Of a stretch of DNA of 64,000 bases, positions 1 to 8,793 are shown one piece after another. Location of the stretch: assembly GCA_037953745.1 (NCBI GenBank), contig JBAKBP010003175.1, positions 1-64,000 of the forward strand. The letters run 5' to 3'. The DNA is from Lithodes maja (Eukaryota > Arthropoda > Malacostraca > Decapoda > Lithodidae). The notes under the pieces are model-generated. The model had not been told where the DNA came from, did not search any database, and saw only the letters and a program-made list of their open reading frames with translations. The translations under genes and the position numbers were made by a program. Positions within the stretch are counted from its first letter, which is position 1; every line of letters starts with the position of its first letter.

Positions 1-858
1 GTATTGACCGGAGTAATAGTAAGAGGGGATGGTTGTTATATTGTTCCCAAGCTGAATACAATCATCTAGTATTGACCGGAGTAATAGTAAGAGGGGATGG
101 TTGTTATATTGTTCCCAAGCTGAATACAATCATCTAGTATTCACCGGAGTAATAGTAAGAGGGGATGGTTGTTATATTGTTCCCAAGCTGAATACAATCA
201 TCTAGTATTCACCGGAGTAATAGTAAGAGGGGATGGTTGTTATATTGTTCCCAAGCTGAATACAATCATCTAGTATTGACCGGAGTAATAGTAAGAGGGG
301 ATGGTTGTTATATTGTTCCCAAGCTGAATACAATCATCTAGTATTGACCGGAGTAATAGTAAGAGGGGATGGTTGTTATATTGTTCCCAAGCTGAATACA
401 ATCATCTAGTATTCACCGGAGTAATAGTAAGAGGGGATGGTTGTTATATTGTTCCCAAGCTGAATACAATCATCTAGTATTGACCGGAGTAATAGTAAGA
501 GGGGATGGTTGTTATATTGTTCCCAAGCTGAATACAATCATCTAGTATTCACCGGAGTAATAGTAAGAGGGGATGGTTGTTATATTGTTCCCAAGCTGAA
601 TACAATCATCTAGTATTGACCGGAGTAATAGTAAGAGGGGATGGTTGTTATATTGTTCCCAAGCTGAATACAATCATCTAGTATTCACCGGAGTAATAGT
701 AAGAGGGGATGGTTGTTATATTGTTCCCAAGCTGAATACAATCATCTAGTATTGACCGGAGTAATAGTAAGAGGGGATGGTTGTTATATTGTTCCCAAGC
801 TGAATACAATCATCTAGTATTGACCGGAGTAATAGTAAGGGGGGATGGTTGTTATATT
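1..858. repeat. 68-bp satellite array, 12.6 copies
   Basis: Twelve complete 68-bp monomers start at 1, 69, 137 and so on, every 68 bp, and a 13th partial monomer starts at 817. They are almost perfectly homogeneous. One site, the sixth base of the monomer (gtattG/C), varies. The order of variants is G G C C G G C G C G C G G. The array begins at the window edge, so its real length is unknown. The right end runs into a TTAA-flanked MITE whose terminal 20 or so bases match part of the monomer. Confidence 0.97.
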
Positions 859-1580
859 TTTCTGGCCCCCTTTCTCCCTCATACTTAGCCCCACTAGTTT
901 TCAGATTTTAAGACGTTCGCCCCATTAGTTTGGCGATTTTAAGACTTCGCCCCATTTATTTGTCAATATTAAGACCTTTCGTGCCATTTAGGTGTCGATT
1001 TGTTTTTCCTGGCGAGCGAGAGCGAGGGTGGAACCGACATTGTTCTACCGAAAATGATACACATTTATCAAAAAGAGGGATCTTTGGAAAGTGTGTTAAT
1101 GCTTCATACAGGTCTAGGGAGGAAACTAAAAAAATAATATATAAATTTAAAAAAAAAAATCGATCGAAAAATGTACACTACCGCCTTAAAACGGCTTCCA
1201 TGATACTGAAGGGGTCAAAGGGGTAGTACTTGCTTTTTGGTCTATATATTATATGTATTTATTTATTTATGAGTTTCCTGGCTAGACGTCCATCAAGCTT
1301 AACAAGATTACCCCCTAGACCCCCTTTCAAAATGCATTTGTACATATTTCAGTAGAAAAATGTTCCGGCCGAAGGCCGGCATCTTCTAAATTTACAGACT
1401 CGCTATCGCTCGCCAGGAAAAATCGACACCTAAATGGCATGAAAGGTCTTAGTATTGACACAGAAAAGAGGCGAAAGGTCTCCAAATCGCCAAACTAACG
1501 GAACGAACGTCTTAAAATTTCAAAACCATTATGCTAAACATGAGGGAGAAGGGGGTCTACAAATAGCGACTACCTCCCCC
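839..1580. mobile_element. MITE-A copy 1, TTAA-flanked with about 200-bp inverted ends
   Basis: The left part (839-1035) and right part (1398-1580) are imperfect reverse complements. Shared blocks include a C-rich stretch with 'ctccctcat', 'ttaagacgttcg', 'gccatttaggtgtcgat' and 'cctggcgagcga'. The right end is followed by TTAA (1581-1584) and the left by a GTAA (835-838) that could be a mutated TTAA. No transposase frame is present, so this is a non-autonomous element. A second member lies at 54172-62221, split by a later insertion. A GC-rich palindrome near 1367-1382 sits just inside the right arm. The TTAA target suggests a piggyBac-type mobiliser, but the termini begin with G rather than the usual CCC, so the superfamily is uncertain. 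Confidence 0.75.
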
Positions 1581-1730
1581 TTAATGCTTAAACCCTCTTT
1601 GGCTTCACGACTGTTTGCTAGTTCTTCAGGACGTCGTTTATCCCGTTTTCTTTGGCCGCTTTCTTTATTTCTACGAACAGTATCTATACTACATTTCCAG
1701 TTTTATTCTTCTATTTTATATTTTAATTAT

Positions 1731-2270
1731 CCTTTTTTTTTTTTTTTTTTTTCTTCTTCTTCTTCTTCTTCTTTCATTCCTTCAATTTTTCGTTCTTATC
1801 CTCTTTATCCTTAGCTTATTTGATGTTATTTATTTTTTCTCGTCCGGTTTTTCCCTCATCTTCCTCCTTCTTCTCTTCCTCCACCCCCTTGCCTTTAGTC
1901 TTCTTCGTTTGCACATTTTCTTTATTCATCCTTCGTTTGCTCCCCTTCCCCACTCCCCTTCTTTTCGTTACAGGCAGCTTTGTCTTTAGTCATCTTCTTA
2001 CACATAGAACGGAATCTCTCTCTCTCTCTCTTTTACATTTTCTCCCTCATTGGTCTTCCTCTGCTTCCGCTTATTCTATTTTACTCTCCTTTTCCTCCAC
2101 CTCCGCATCCTTATTCTACCTTTCTTCTCCTGTTCCCTCTCTTACTCCTTTTCCTCCATCTCCTCTATCCTATTTTACTTATTTGTTTGTCTCCCTCATT
2201 CCTTCATCTTCCTGCCTTCCCCTTCCCCTTCTTCTATTTTCCTCTCCTTCTCCACCTCCTCTACATCCTT
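1731..2270. repeat. Polypyrimidine tract with T-run and (TTC)n
   Basis: The plus strand is almost purely C and T from about 1731, starting with a T homopolymer and (ttc)n. It continues as irregular tcc/ttc repeats before resolving into a 62-bp minisatellite. Long open frames here encode only Ser/Leu/Pro/Phe low-complexity strings and are not genes. Confidence 0.9.
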
Positions 2271-3098
2271 ATTCTACCTCTCCTCTTAGTATTCTCCCTC
2301 CTCCTCCTCCTTTATCCTATTCTACCTCTCTTCTTTTCTCCCTCCTCCTTCGTCTTCCTGCCCTTGCCCTTCCTCTATTTTTCCTCTCCTTCTCTTCCTC
2401 CTCCTCATCTTTATTCTACCTCTCTTCTCCTCTTAGTATTCTCCCTCCTCCTCTTCCTCTGATATCCTATTCTGCCTGTCTTCTTTTCTCCCTCACTCCT
2501 TCTTCCTGCCCTTCCCCTTCTTTTATTTTCCTCTCCTTCTCCACCTCCTCTACTTCCTTATTCTACCTCTCTTCTCCTCTTAGTATTCTCCCTCTTCCTC
2601 CTCCTCCTTCTGCTCTATCCTATTCTACCTCTCTTCTCCTCGTAGTGCTCTCCTTCTTCCTCCTCCTCCTTCTCCTCTATCCTATTCTACCTCTCTTCTC
2701 CTCGTAGTGTTCTCCTTCTTCCTCCTCCTCCTTCTCCTCTATCCTATTCTACCTCTCTTCTCCTCATAGTGTTCTCCTTCTTCCTCCTCCTCCTTCTGCT
2801 CTATCCTATTCTACCTCTCTTCTTCTCATAGTGTTCTCCTTCTTCCTCCTCCTCCTTCTGCTCTATCCTATTCTACCTCTCTTCTCCTCATAGTGTTCTC
2901 CTTCTTCCTCCTCCTCCTTCTGCTCTATCCTATTCTACCTCTCTTCTCCTCATAGTGTTCTCCTTCTTCCTCCTCCTCCTTCTGCTCTATCCTATTCTAC
3001 CTCTCTTCTCCTCATAGTGTTCTCCTTCTTCCTCCTCCTCCTTCTGCTCTATCCTATTCTACCTCTCTTCTCCTCGTAGTGTTCTCCTTCTTCCTCCT
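2271..3098. repeat. 62-bp pyrimidine-rich minisatellite, left part
   Basis: The unit contains 'ctatcctattctacctctc', 'ttctcctcatagtgttctcc' and 'ttcttcctcctcctcc'. Spacing between successive 'agtgttctcc' blocks is 62 bp (for example 2707 and 2769). Units before about 2580 are irregular and later ones are nearly identical. The array is interrupted by a LINE and resumes at 4207. Confidence 0.93.
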
Positions 3099-3983
3099 CT
3101 CTTTCTAATTTACATCAACGACATAGATGAGGGTCTCACCTGTACAATCTCAAAATTTGCTGACGATACAAAAATTGCAAATAGCGTACTCTCAAAAGAA
3201 CAAGTTGACGATATGCAACACAATCTAGATAAATTGTCATGTTGGGCCCAAATTTGGCAAATGAGTTTCAATGCGGATAAATGTAAAGTACTACATATCG
3301 GATACCTAAATGAGAAAGCAAACTATTCGATGAATGGCACTCAGCTTAAGAATGTAAACAAAGAAACCGATCTGGGAGTAACAATATCGAGTAACCTAAA
3401 ACCGAGTCAACAATGTTCAGAAGTTGTTAAGAAGGCAAACAAAATAATTGGCTTTATAGGCAGGTCATTTGAGCATAAATCCAAAGAAGTTATCCTAACC
3501 CTTTACAATTCCTTAGTCCGCCCTCTTCTGGAATACTGCGTTCAATCCTGGTGCCCTTATTACCAAAAAGATATAAACAAGCTAGAACGAGTTCAACGTA
3601 GAGTTACCAAAATGATACCTAGCCTAAAGAACAAACCATACGAAGAGCGTCTTAGAGAATTAAATCTATTTCCTTTAACCCAGCGCAGATTAAGAGGCGA
3701 CTTAATTCAAGTGTTCAAAATCATCAAAGGCATCGACAATATGAACTGTAGTAAGTACTTCACTATCGACCAATCTAATTACACGCGGGGAAACGGTTGC
3801 AAAATTATTGGTAAATCTTTTAACTCGCACGAATCTAAGAATTTCTTCTTCAATCGAGTTGTCAACTTGTGGAATGGGCTTCCCCGAAACGTTATAGACT
3901 GCATCACCGTTGATTCATTTAAACTCCGCCTAGACAAATATCTCGCATCAAACCCGCGACTGACTGCGTTTGTAAATGAATAA
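3099..3983 (+). pseudogene. LINE reverse transcriptase C-terminal fragment (CR1-like)
   Basis: The frame is open from the left junction (Leu-Phe-Leu-Ile-Tyr-Ile-Asn-Asp) to a TAA at 3981-3983. It contains the polymerase box FADDTKIA, then the thumb and connection region with 'ADKCKVLHIGY', 'LVRPLLEYCVQSWCPYY' and 'LERVQRRVTKMIP'. These are typical of APE-type LINE ORF2 C-termini. The endonuclease and first RT blocks are absent by 5' truncation. Unlike the copy at 55974-58629, this frame has no internal stop, for example Arg is kept where the other has TGA at 58281. It is open but cannot encode an active enzyme alone. Confidence 0.88.
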
Positions 3984-4207
3984 CTTTATTTTATCCCCCC
4001 CTCAGTTACTAACCCATCTGTCCCCTACTAACTTCCTAATCCTGCCACGGACATTAGTTCCAGGGCAGTAATTCCCTTTCCAATGTTCCCTTACCCACTC
4101 TAAACCACTGTTTGGACACTTGATCCTCAGTGTTTTGGAGGAAAAGCAACCTAGAAGGGTCACTGGATCTGTTGTTGCTTGATTTCCTTTGTACTCCTTT
4201 GTACTCC
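3099..4207 (+). mobile_element. CR1-like LINE, 5'-truncated copy 1
   Basis: This 1.1-kb fragment covers the end of a reverse transcriptase frame and a 3' UTR of about 220 bp. It ends in two copies of a 10-bp tail repeat (ctttgtactc). The minisatellite reads continuously across the two junctions, so the LINE inserted into the array. A nearly identical but longer copy is at 55974-58629. A short 3' tandem tail instead of poly(A), plus the RT residues, fits the CR1/L2/Rex side of the jockey superfamily. The exact clade is not settled. Confidence 0.85.
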
Positions 4208-4372
4208 TCCTTCTGCTCTATCCTATTCTACCTCTCTTCTCCTCATAGTGTTCTCCTTCTTCCTCCTCCTCCTTCTGCTCTATCCTATTCTACCTCTCTT
4301 CTCCTCGTAGTGTTCTCCTTCTTCCTCCTCCTCCTTCTGCTCTATCCTATTCTACCTCTCTTCATTTCCCCC
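4207..4372. repeat. 62-bp minisatellite, right part
   Basis: About 2.7 units of the same 62-bp minisatellite continue after the LINE. They share 'tctgctctatcctattctac' and 'agtgttctccttcttcctcc'. The last unit degrades into a C-rich stretch at about 4373-4420. Confidence 0.9.
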
Positions 4373-4701
4373 TCCTCTTTCGCCTTCCGACCCCTTCCCC
4401 TTCCCCCCTACCTCTCTCGGCCGAAACACCATTATAAGGTTAATAATTATTTTTCTGGCCCAGGTAGTTAGTTTCCGATAACCTTAATTACAAGTTCGGC
4501 AACAATTACCTCTAAGCTATGGAACAAGGGCGGAAATACTAATAGGACACTGATTGTTGGCCGATTTTGTGTATATAATTTAATATTATAGTCGCGATCG
4601 TTAATGCATTCTATATTGTTTTCTCGGGTTGAATTGCATCTCCAAAGTAATTATTTACCTTGCATATGCATTTCAGAGGTTCCTTTACAATAAAATATAC
4701 C

Positions 4702-4736
<35 letters not shown>

Positions 4737-5470
4737 TTAATGACCACAATTTGAAACCTCGAATTGCTTAAACTAACCTTGGAAATGCAAATATTAGGTA
4801 CGGTAGCTAATTAATAGATATTCTATTTACTCCAGGGCAGTTTCGAACGCGTATGGATCAACATTACTAGCCGTGACTGTACAGTTAACTCGATTAATTC
4901 GCGGAGACAAGCCCCAGAGCTTGGAATTTAGAGTCTGGTAACACTGAATGTTAGCGGTCTGCCAAACTTACAATGCTTTGTCTGCCCCCCAGGGCCCCCA
5001 CCCTCATCCTCCCAATACACCCAACCACCTACCCACCCCACCACAAACGCAAGTGCTTCTCAACACCTCCGTGACCTTCCTTACCATTCCTTCCTTCCCA
5101 CCACACCTATCCCTCCCATCCCATTCATACCCGTCTCCTTAGTACTCCTTATAATTTTCACAACGCTTTATTTATACTTGCCGGGAGGTCAGTAAAATAA
5201 TAGTAGCCTACAGTTTACAAAATATATTATTCAGCTGCCTATTGAAGAAGTAAGAATATGCCTAAGCATTACATTATGTATATTATGATACTGCATAGCA
5301 ATGGGAAACGATTTGTCAGAGGAATATTGTAAGTAAAAAATACTGCAATCAGGTAGTGACAACGATTTTGGGAGAGATTTTACAACTTGATTCTACTTAC
5401 ATGTCATCCATTGCCATTATTCACTAGAACATTGGCATCCTTACATTATACAAATTAAATCATAGGATGT
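4373..5470. other. Unassigned intergenic sequence with a (TA)n tract
   Basis: No coding region or recognisable element. It contains a (TA)n microsatellite at about 4702-4732 and a C-rich, purine-poor stretch at about 4980-5140. The open frame over that stretch is low complexity and not credible as a gene. Confidence 0.6.
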
Positions 5471-5932
5471 ATTCGTGAACTGTGCCCCCCCCCCCCGCTC
5501 CCCTACCCCCCACTCTCAACTATAGTCGTGAACTGTGCCTCCCCCCCGCTCCCCTACCCCCCACTCTCAACTATATTCGTGAACTGTGCCTCCCCCCCGC
5601 TCCCCTACCCCCCACTCTCAACTATAGTCGTGAACTGTGCCTCCCCCCCGCTCCCCTACCCCCCACTCTCAACTATAGTCTGAACTGTGCCTCCCCCCCG
5701 CTCCCCTACCCCCCACTCTCAACTATAGTCGTGAACTGTGCCTCCCCCCCGCTCCCCTACCCCCCACTCTCAACTATAGTCGTGAACTGTGCCTCCCCCC
5801 CGCTCCCCTACCCCCACTCTCAACTATAGTCGTGAACTGTGCCTCCCCCCCGCTCCCCTACCCCCCACTCTCAACTATAGTCGTGAACTGTGCCTCCCCC
5901 CCGCTCCCCTACCCCCTACTCTCAACTATATT
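5471..5932. repeat. 51-bp C-rich minisatellite, 9 units (G4-prone on minus strand)
   Basis: Nine units with a period of about 51 bp contain 'cgtgaactgtgcctccc', 'cgctcccctacccccc' and 'actctcaactatagt'. The first unit has an expanded C run. On the minus strand each unit holds several runs of four to seven G separated by short loops, which fits a G-quadruplex motif repeated nine times. The frame of 115 codons across it is a repeat artefact. Confidence 0.95.
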
Positions 5933-6390
5933 TATATATTTTTATGAAGCTTAGGACGGATATGTGGTAGTTAAAAGGACTAATTCTGATAGTCTGTAGC
6001 CTATTAATTCCTAAGCAGAATACAGTTGTCTAATATTTGCCAGAATACAACGAAAAGGATGTCACCGGTACTGAATGGGTTTATGTTATTTTACTCAAAT
6101 TTGGAGCATCTAGATTATGGTCGATTCACGGTTCCATTTGATAAAGGATTTAGTAAAATCAGAGCTGAATTGGTTAATCATTGCATGTAAATGATCCTAT
6201 GAATAATTTCACAAGGATATAACTTTAGCGACACACCATAGGCAAAAACTAATAGGAACAAAATATAAAGAAAGCAGAGCTTCGTTGTCTAGGAAAGGTC
6301 GATACCGTAGAATAAGATCACGGTTACTCAAGTATTATGTGTGAAGGTCCAATTGCATTAATTTGCTTGGTAGCAAAGGTCCAGATGATC
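5933..6390. other. Unassigned; includes a fragment related to the satellite and MITE-B
   Basis: No gene. At 5999-6092 the sequence 'cctaagcagaatacagttgtctaatatttgccagaa' (read in two parts) resembles both the 68-bp satellite and the MITE at 62294-62497. It ends in 'ggtactgaatgggttt', comparable to the MITE end 'catgctgaaggggttaa'. It is probably the right end of an older TTAA MITE. The rest of the interval shows nothing recognisable. Confidence 0.5.
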
Positions 6391-6440
6391 CCCCCCCCCC
6401 CCCCCCTCCGCAAGAAAAAAAAATATATATATATATATAC
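6391..6440. repeat. Poly(C), poly(A) and (TA)n compound microsatellite
   Basis: A C run of about 17, then 'tccgcaag', an A run and (ta)n sit directly left of the SINE cluster. Such homopolymers are likely length-polymorphic and error-prone in an assembly. Confidence 0.9.
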
Positions 6441-7165
6441 ATTGGGAATATATCACAAATACACGTGAGCCACTAAATATTTCTAATCTCTCAGTGGGGA
6501 TCGAACCGTCGACCATCAGGACGATAGCCGACGCTTTATCAACTACACCACGGCAGTCTAAAAGACACTCGGCCTTCTATCCTATTTATGTTAGGGAGAA
6601 GGGAAATCCAATAGGCGAATATATTTTCAATTCATACCTAGTTGTAGGATCCATATTCCAGAATACCATACAATGATTTCTGAGTGTCCCGACGCAACTC
6701 GGGTCGAAATTGATTTAATTTAATTCTAACCCACAAAGCATGAGAGTTACAAATATTGGGAATATATCACAAATACACGTGAGCCACTAAATGTTTCTAA
6801 TCTGTCAGTGGGGATCGAACCGTCGACCATCAGGACGATAGCCGACGCTTTATCTGTGGCTCACGTGTATTTGTGATATATTCCCAATATTTGTAACTTT
6901 CATGCTTTGTGGGTTAGAATTAAATGAAATCAATTTCGACCCGAGTTGCGTCGGGACACTCAGAAATCATTGTATGGTATTCTGGAATATGGATCCTACA
7001 ACTAGGTATGAATTGAAAATATATTCGCCTATTGGATTTCCCTTCTCCCTAACATAAATAGGATAGAAGGCCGAGTGTCTTTTAGACTGCCGTGGTGTAG
7101 TTGATAAAGCGTCGGCTATCGTCCTGATGGTCGACAGTTCGATCCCCACTGAGAGATTAGAAACA
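6441..7165. mobile_element. tRNA-derived SINE units in snapback (inverted) arrangement
   Basis: Two and a bit units of about 300 bp are present. One is complete on the minus strand (about 6450-6749), a partial one is on the minus strand (6750-6853), and a third is on the plus strand (6854-7165). The plus and minus copies form a long palindrome. Each head carries RNA polymerase III promoter-like boxes. The B box on the minus copy is a perfect GGTTCGATCCC (about 6497-6507) and the A-box-like 'tggtgtagttgataaagcg' lies about 40 bp upstream. On the plus copy the tRNA-like part is 7088-7151. The units are joined head to tail through 'ggctcacgtgtatttgtgat'. The short frames reported on both strands here are translations of the SINE. 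Confidence 0.72.
7088..7151 (+). other. tRNA-like SINE head with A and B boxes
   Basis: The 'gccgtggtgtagttgataaa' segment (A-box-like) is followed 40 bp later by 'cagttcgatcccc' (B-box-like, one change from consensus). I do not call this a functional tRNA because it is embedded in a repeated SINE unit and the cloverleaf was not verified. The inverted partner on the minus strand is at about 6494-6557. Confidence 0.6.
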
Positions 7166-7186
7166 TATATATATATATATATATAA
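7166..7186. repeat. (TA)n between SINE and PLE
   Basis: A short TA microsatellite at the junction of the SINE cluster and the left arm of the PLE. The outer end of the right arm (19588) is also bounded by (TA)n. Confidence 0.9.
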
Positions 7187-7189
7187 AAT

Positions 7190-7973
7190 CAGCTTTCGTA
7201 AAGATGGGAGAGAACACTTTCTTACTTTTAAATCCATACAATTCTTTACAAACTACATTGCGGATCGAAGTAATGACATTGTTGAATGAGAATCCGTTAG
7301 CGATTTTGCAATGTTTAAGTCTATTTGCGAGGCTTTCAAACGTTAAGAAATATTTATAAAATGAAGGTTTATATATCGGGAGGCCAAATTCTAATCCAAA
7401 AGAAAGCAGATATTTCTCTCTATAGGACAAACATACATTAGAAAAGTTGAATATAACATCTTTAGGATCGCAAGACTTGAACTCATAAGTGGCTCCTAAT
7501 TTTTGTAATTTACGTTCATGATTAATGGTCACAGTTTTGGTTAGTTTTTCCTTTTCTCTTCGTACATAAGTTTTTAAACAATAGTAATCTAATCTAGACA
7601 CTGACTCACACAGAGAGGCATTTAAATTGATTAAGTGTTGCTCCTGTTCAGCTATAAGTTTAACTTTCGATTGAATTTCTAAATCCAAGAGCTTTTTCTG
7701 CCATGATTTATACAGATCTGAATTACACAAAGTTTTTCGGTACAGTTTAAATGACAAAAACTTAGGGAATACATTGTACGTTTTACATGATATTAAAAAT
7801 TTCCAATCAAGTCTCAGTTTTGCTAGTTTTTTGGAGGATCTTTCATATTTTCTAAATTTCTGTAGTGCCGGCTGTCCATACCTTCTTCGTAGTACATCGG
7901 AGAGAGGAGTGTTCCTTGGGAACCGTATCTTCAGCAGGAATAGAAGAACAAAGTACGCTACGAGCAGTTCCAT
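7190..7973 (-). pseudogene. PLE protein N-terminal region (left arm)
   Basis: An open frame of about 260 codons from ATG at 7973, truncated at 7187 where (TA)n and SINE sequence follow. The product is Lys/Leu-rich with helical stretches and no catalytic motif. Its position immediately downstream of the hammerhead-like motif and PLE 3' UTR identifies it as the N-terminal region preceding the PLE RT. The opposite-strand copy at 18781-19587 is nearly identical (for example KYLLSF here versus KYRLSF there). It cannot encode a complete protein in this position. The first residues include hydrophobic Leu/Val/Phe, but I would not call a signal peptide. Confidence 0.7.
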
Positions 7974-8021
7974 ACTTTATTATCAAACGTTTCGACATCA
8001 CACTGGTGTCATCTTCAGTGG
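7970..8021 (-). ncRNA. Hammerhead ribozyme-like motif of PLE (left arm)
   Basis: On the minus strand the order is CCA (stem I), CUGAAGA (box 1, CUGANGA), a stem II of GACA/UGUC, GAAA (box 2), a minimal AC/GU stem III, then GUA as cleavage triplet and UGG pairing back to CCA. Minimal hammerheads of this layout are known from PLEs. Activity is not shown. This is the mirror copy of 18733-18784. Confidence 0.62.
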
Positions 8022-8151
8022 TCTACAAATCAAAAGATAATATTACAAATATGAAAGCTTTAAAGCTTATTGAAAATAATTAGAACATACAAACAAAAAC
8101 AAAATATATATATGGGGCAGAATGATAAGGTTAATACAAAGGAGGGGTAAT

Positions 8152-8793
8152 TTAAACAAAGTTAAGCGGGTGCGATGATACAGTAGAGTTAAGGGAGGGT
8201 TTTAATTTTGAAATATAGAGGGATTCTAAAACTCTAATATCAACACGTTGACAGGAATCCAAAATATCAAAATGATCCTGTTTCACACCAAAACCACAAG
8301 ATATAGCGTGTTCCCGTACAGCTGAGTAAGAAGGCGACTTGAAAGGCAGACCTGTTCTACTAGACTGACCTATGTGCTCGTCAATTCGTGTTTTAAAAGC
8401 TCGGTATGAGCTTCCAATATACCCTGCCTGGCAGCTAGGGCAAGCGAACTTGTAAATAATTGACGAACGAAGGTCAGTGGGTAGTCGATCTTTAAACTTA
8501 AAAAATGAACCAATTTTAAATATATTCTTATGAATGAAGCTGAAAGTAATTTGCGGGTAAAATTTGAGCAAATATCTTCTTAAATTATTTTCTATTTTAC
8601 TCGAGACTTCGCCTAGGTAAGGAATGACTAAAAATATCTCCTCCTTTCTAACTGTCGGAATGCTATGTTTTGGTTGGTAAATTCTACACAAATAATTATT
8701 TACAATTTTATAAAAGATGTTGGTGCTATAACCATTCTTAACAAAAAAGTCTTTTAGAAACATAATTTCCTTATGAAATAATTGGTAACTGGT
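8152..8793 (-). pseudogene. PLE GIY-YIG endonuclease fragment (left arm)
   Basis: The frame encodes the last 210 or so residues of the PLE polyprotein, with 'FACPSCQAGYIGSSYRAFK' and 'TRIDEH', matching the C-terminal PLE GIY-YIG endonuclease. It differs from the plus-strand copy by very few residues (PFKSPS versus PFKAPS). RT is missing because the palindrome centre lies at about 8795. Upstream codons of the longer open frame are the antisense of the plus-strand copy and not real coding. Confidence 0.88.

Noticed and set aside
1..858. CRISPR-like impression of regularly repeated sequence
   Set aside because: The 68-bp units are directly contiguous with no unique spacers, and the context is eukaryotic.
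1455..2707. Long overlapping open frames over the C/T-rich tract
   Set aside because: They encode only Ser/Leu/Pro/Phe low-complexity strings set by the repeat composition, in several frames at once.
5482..5829. 115-codon frame with a repeated peptide
   Set aside because: It is the translation of a 51-bp minisatellite; the period is a multiple of three, so stops are avoided by chance.
7088..7151. Functional tRNA gene
   Set aside because: It lies in a repeated SINE unit with an inverted partner; B box has a change in this copy, and no clean cloverleaf was confirmed.
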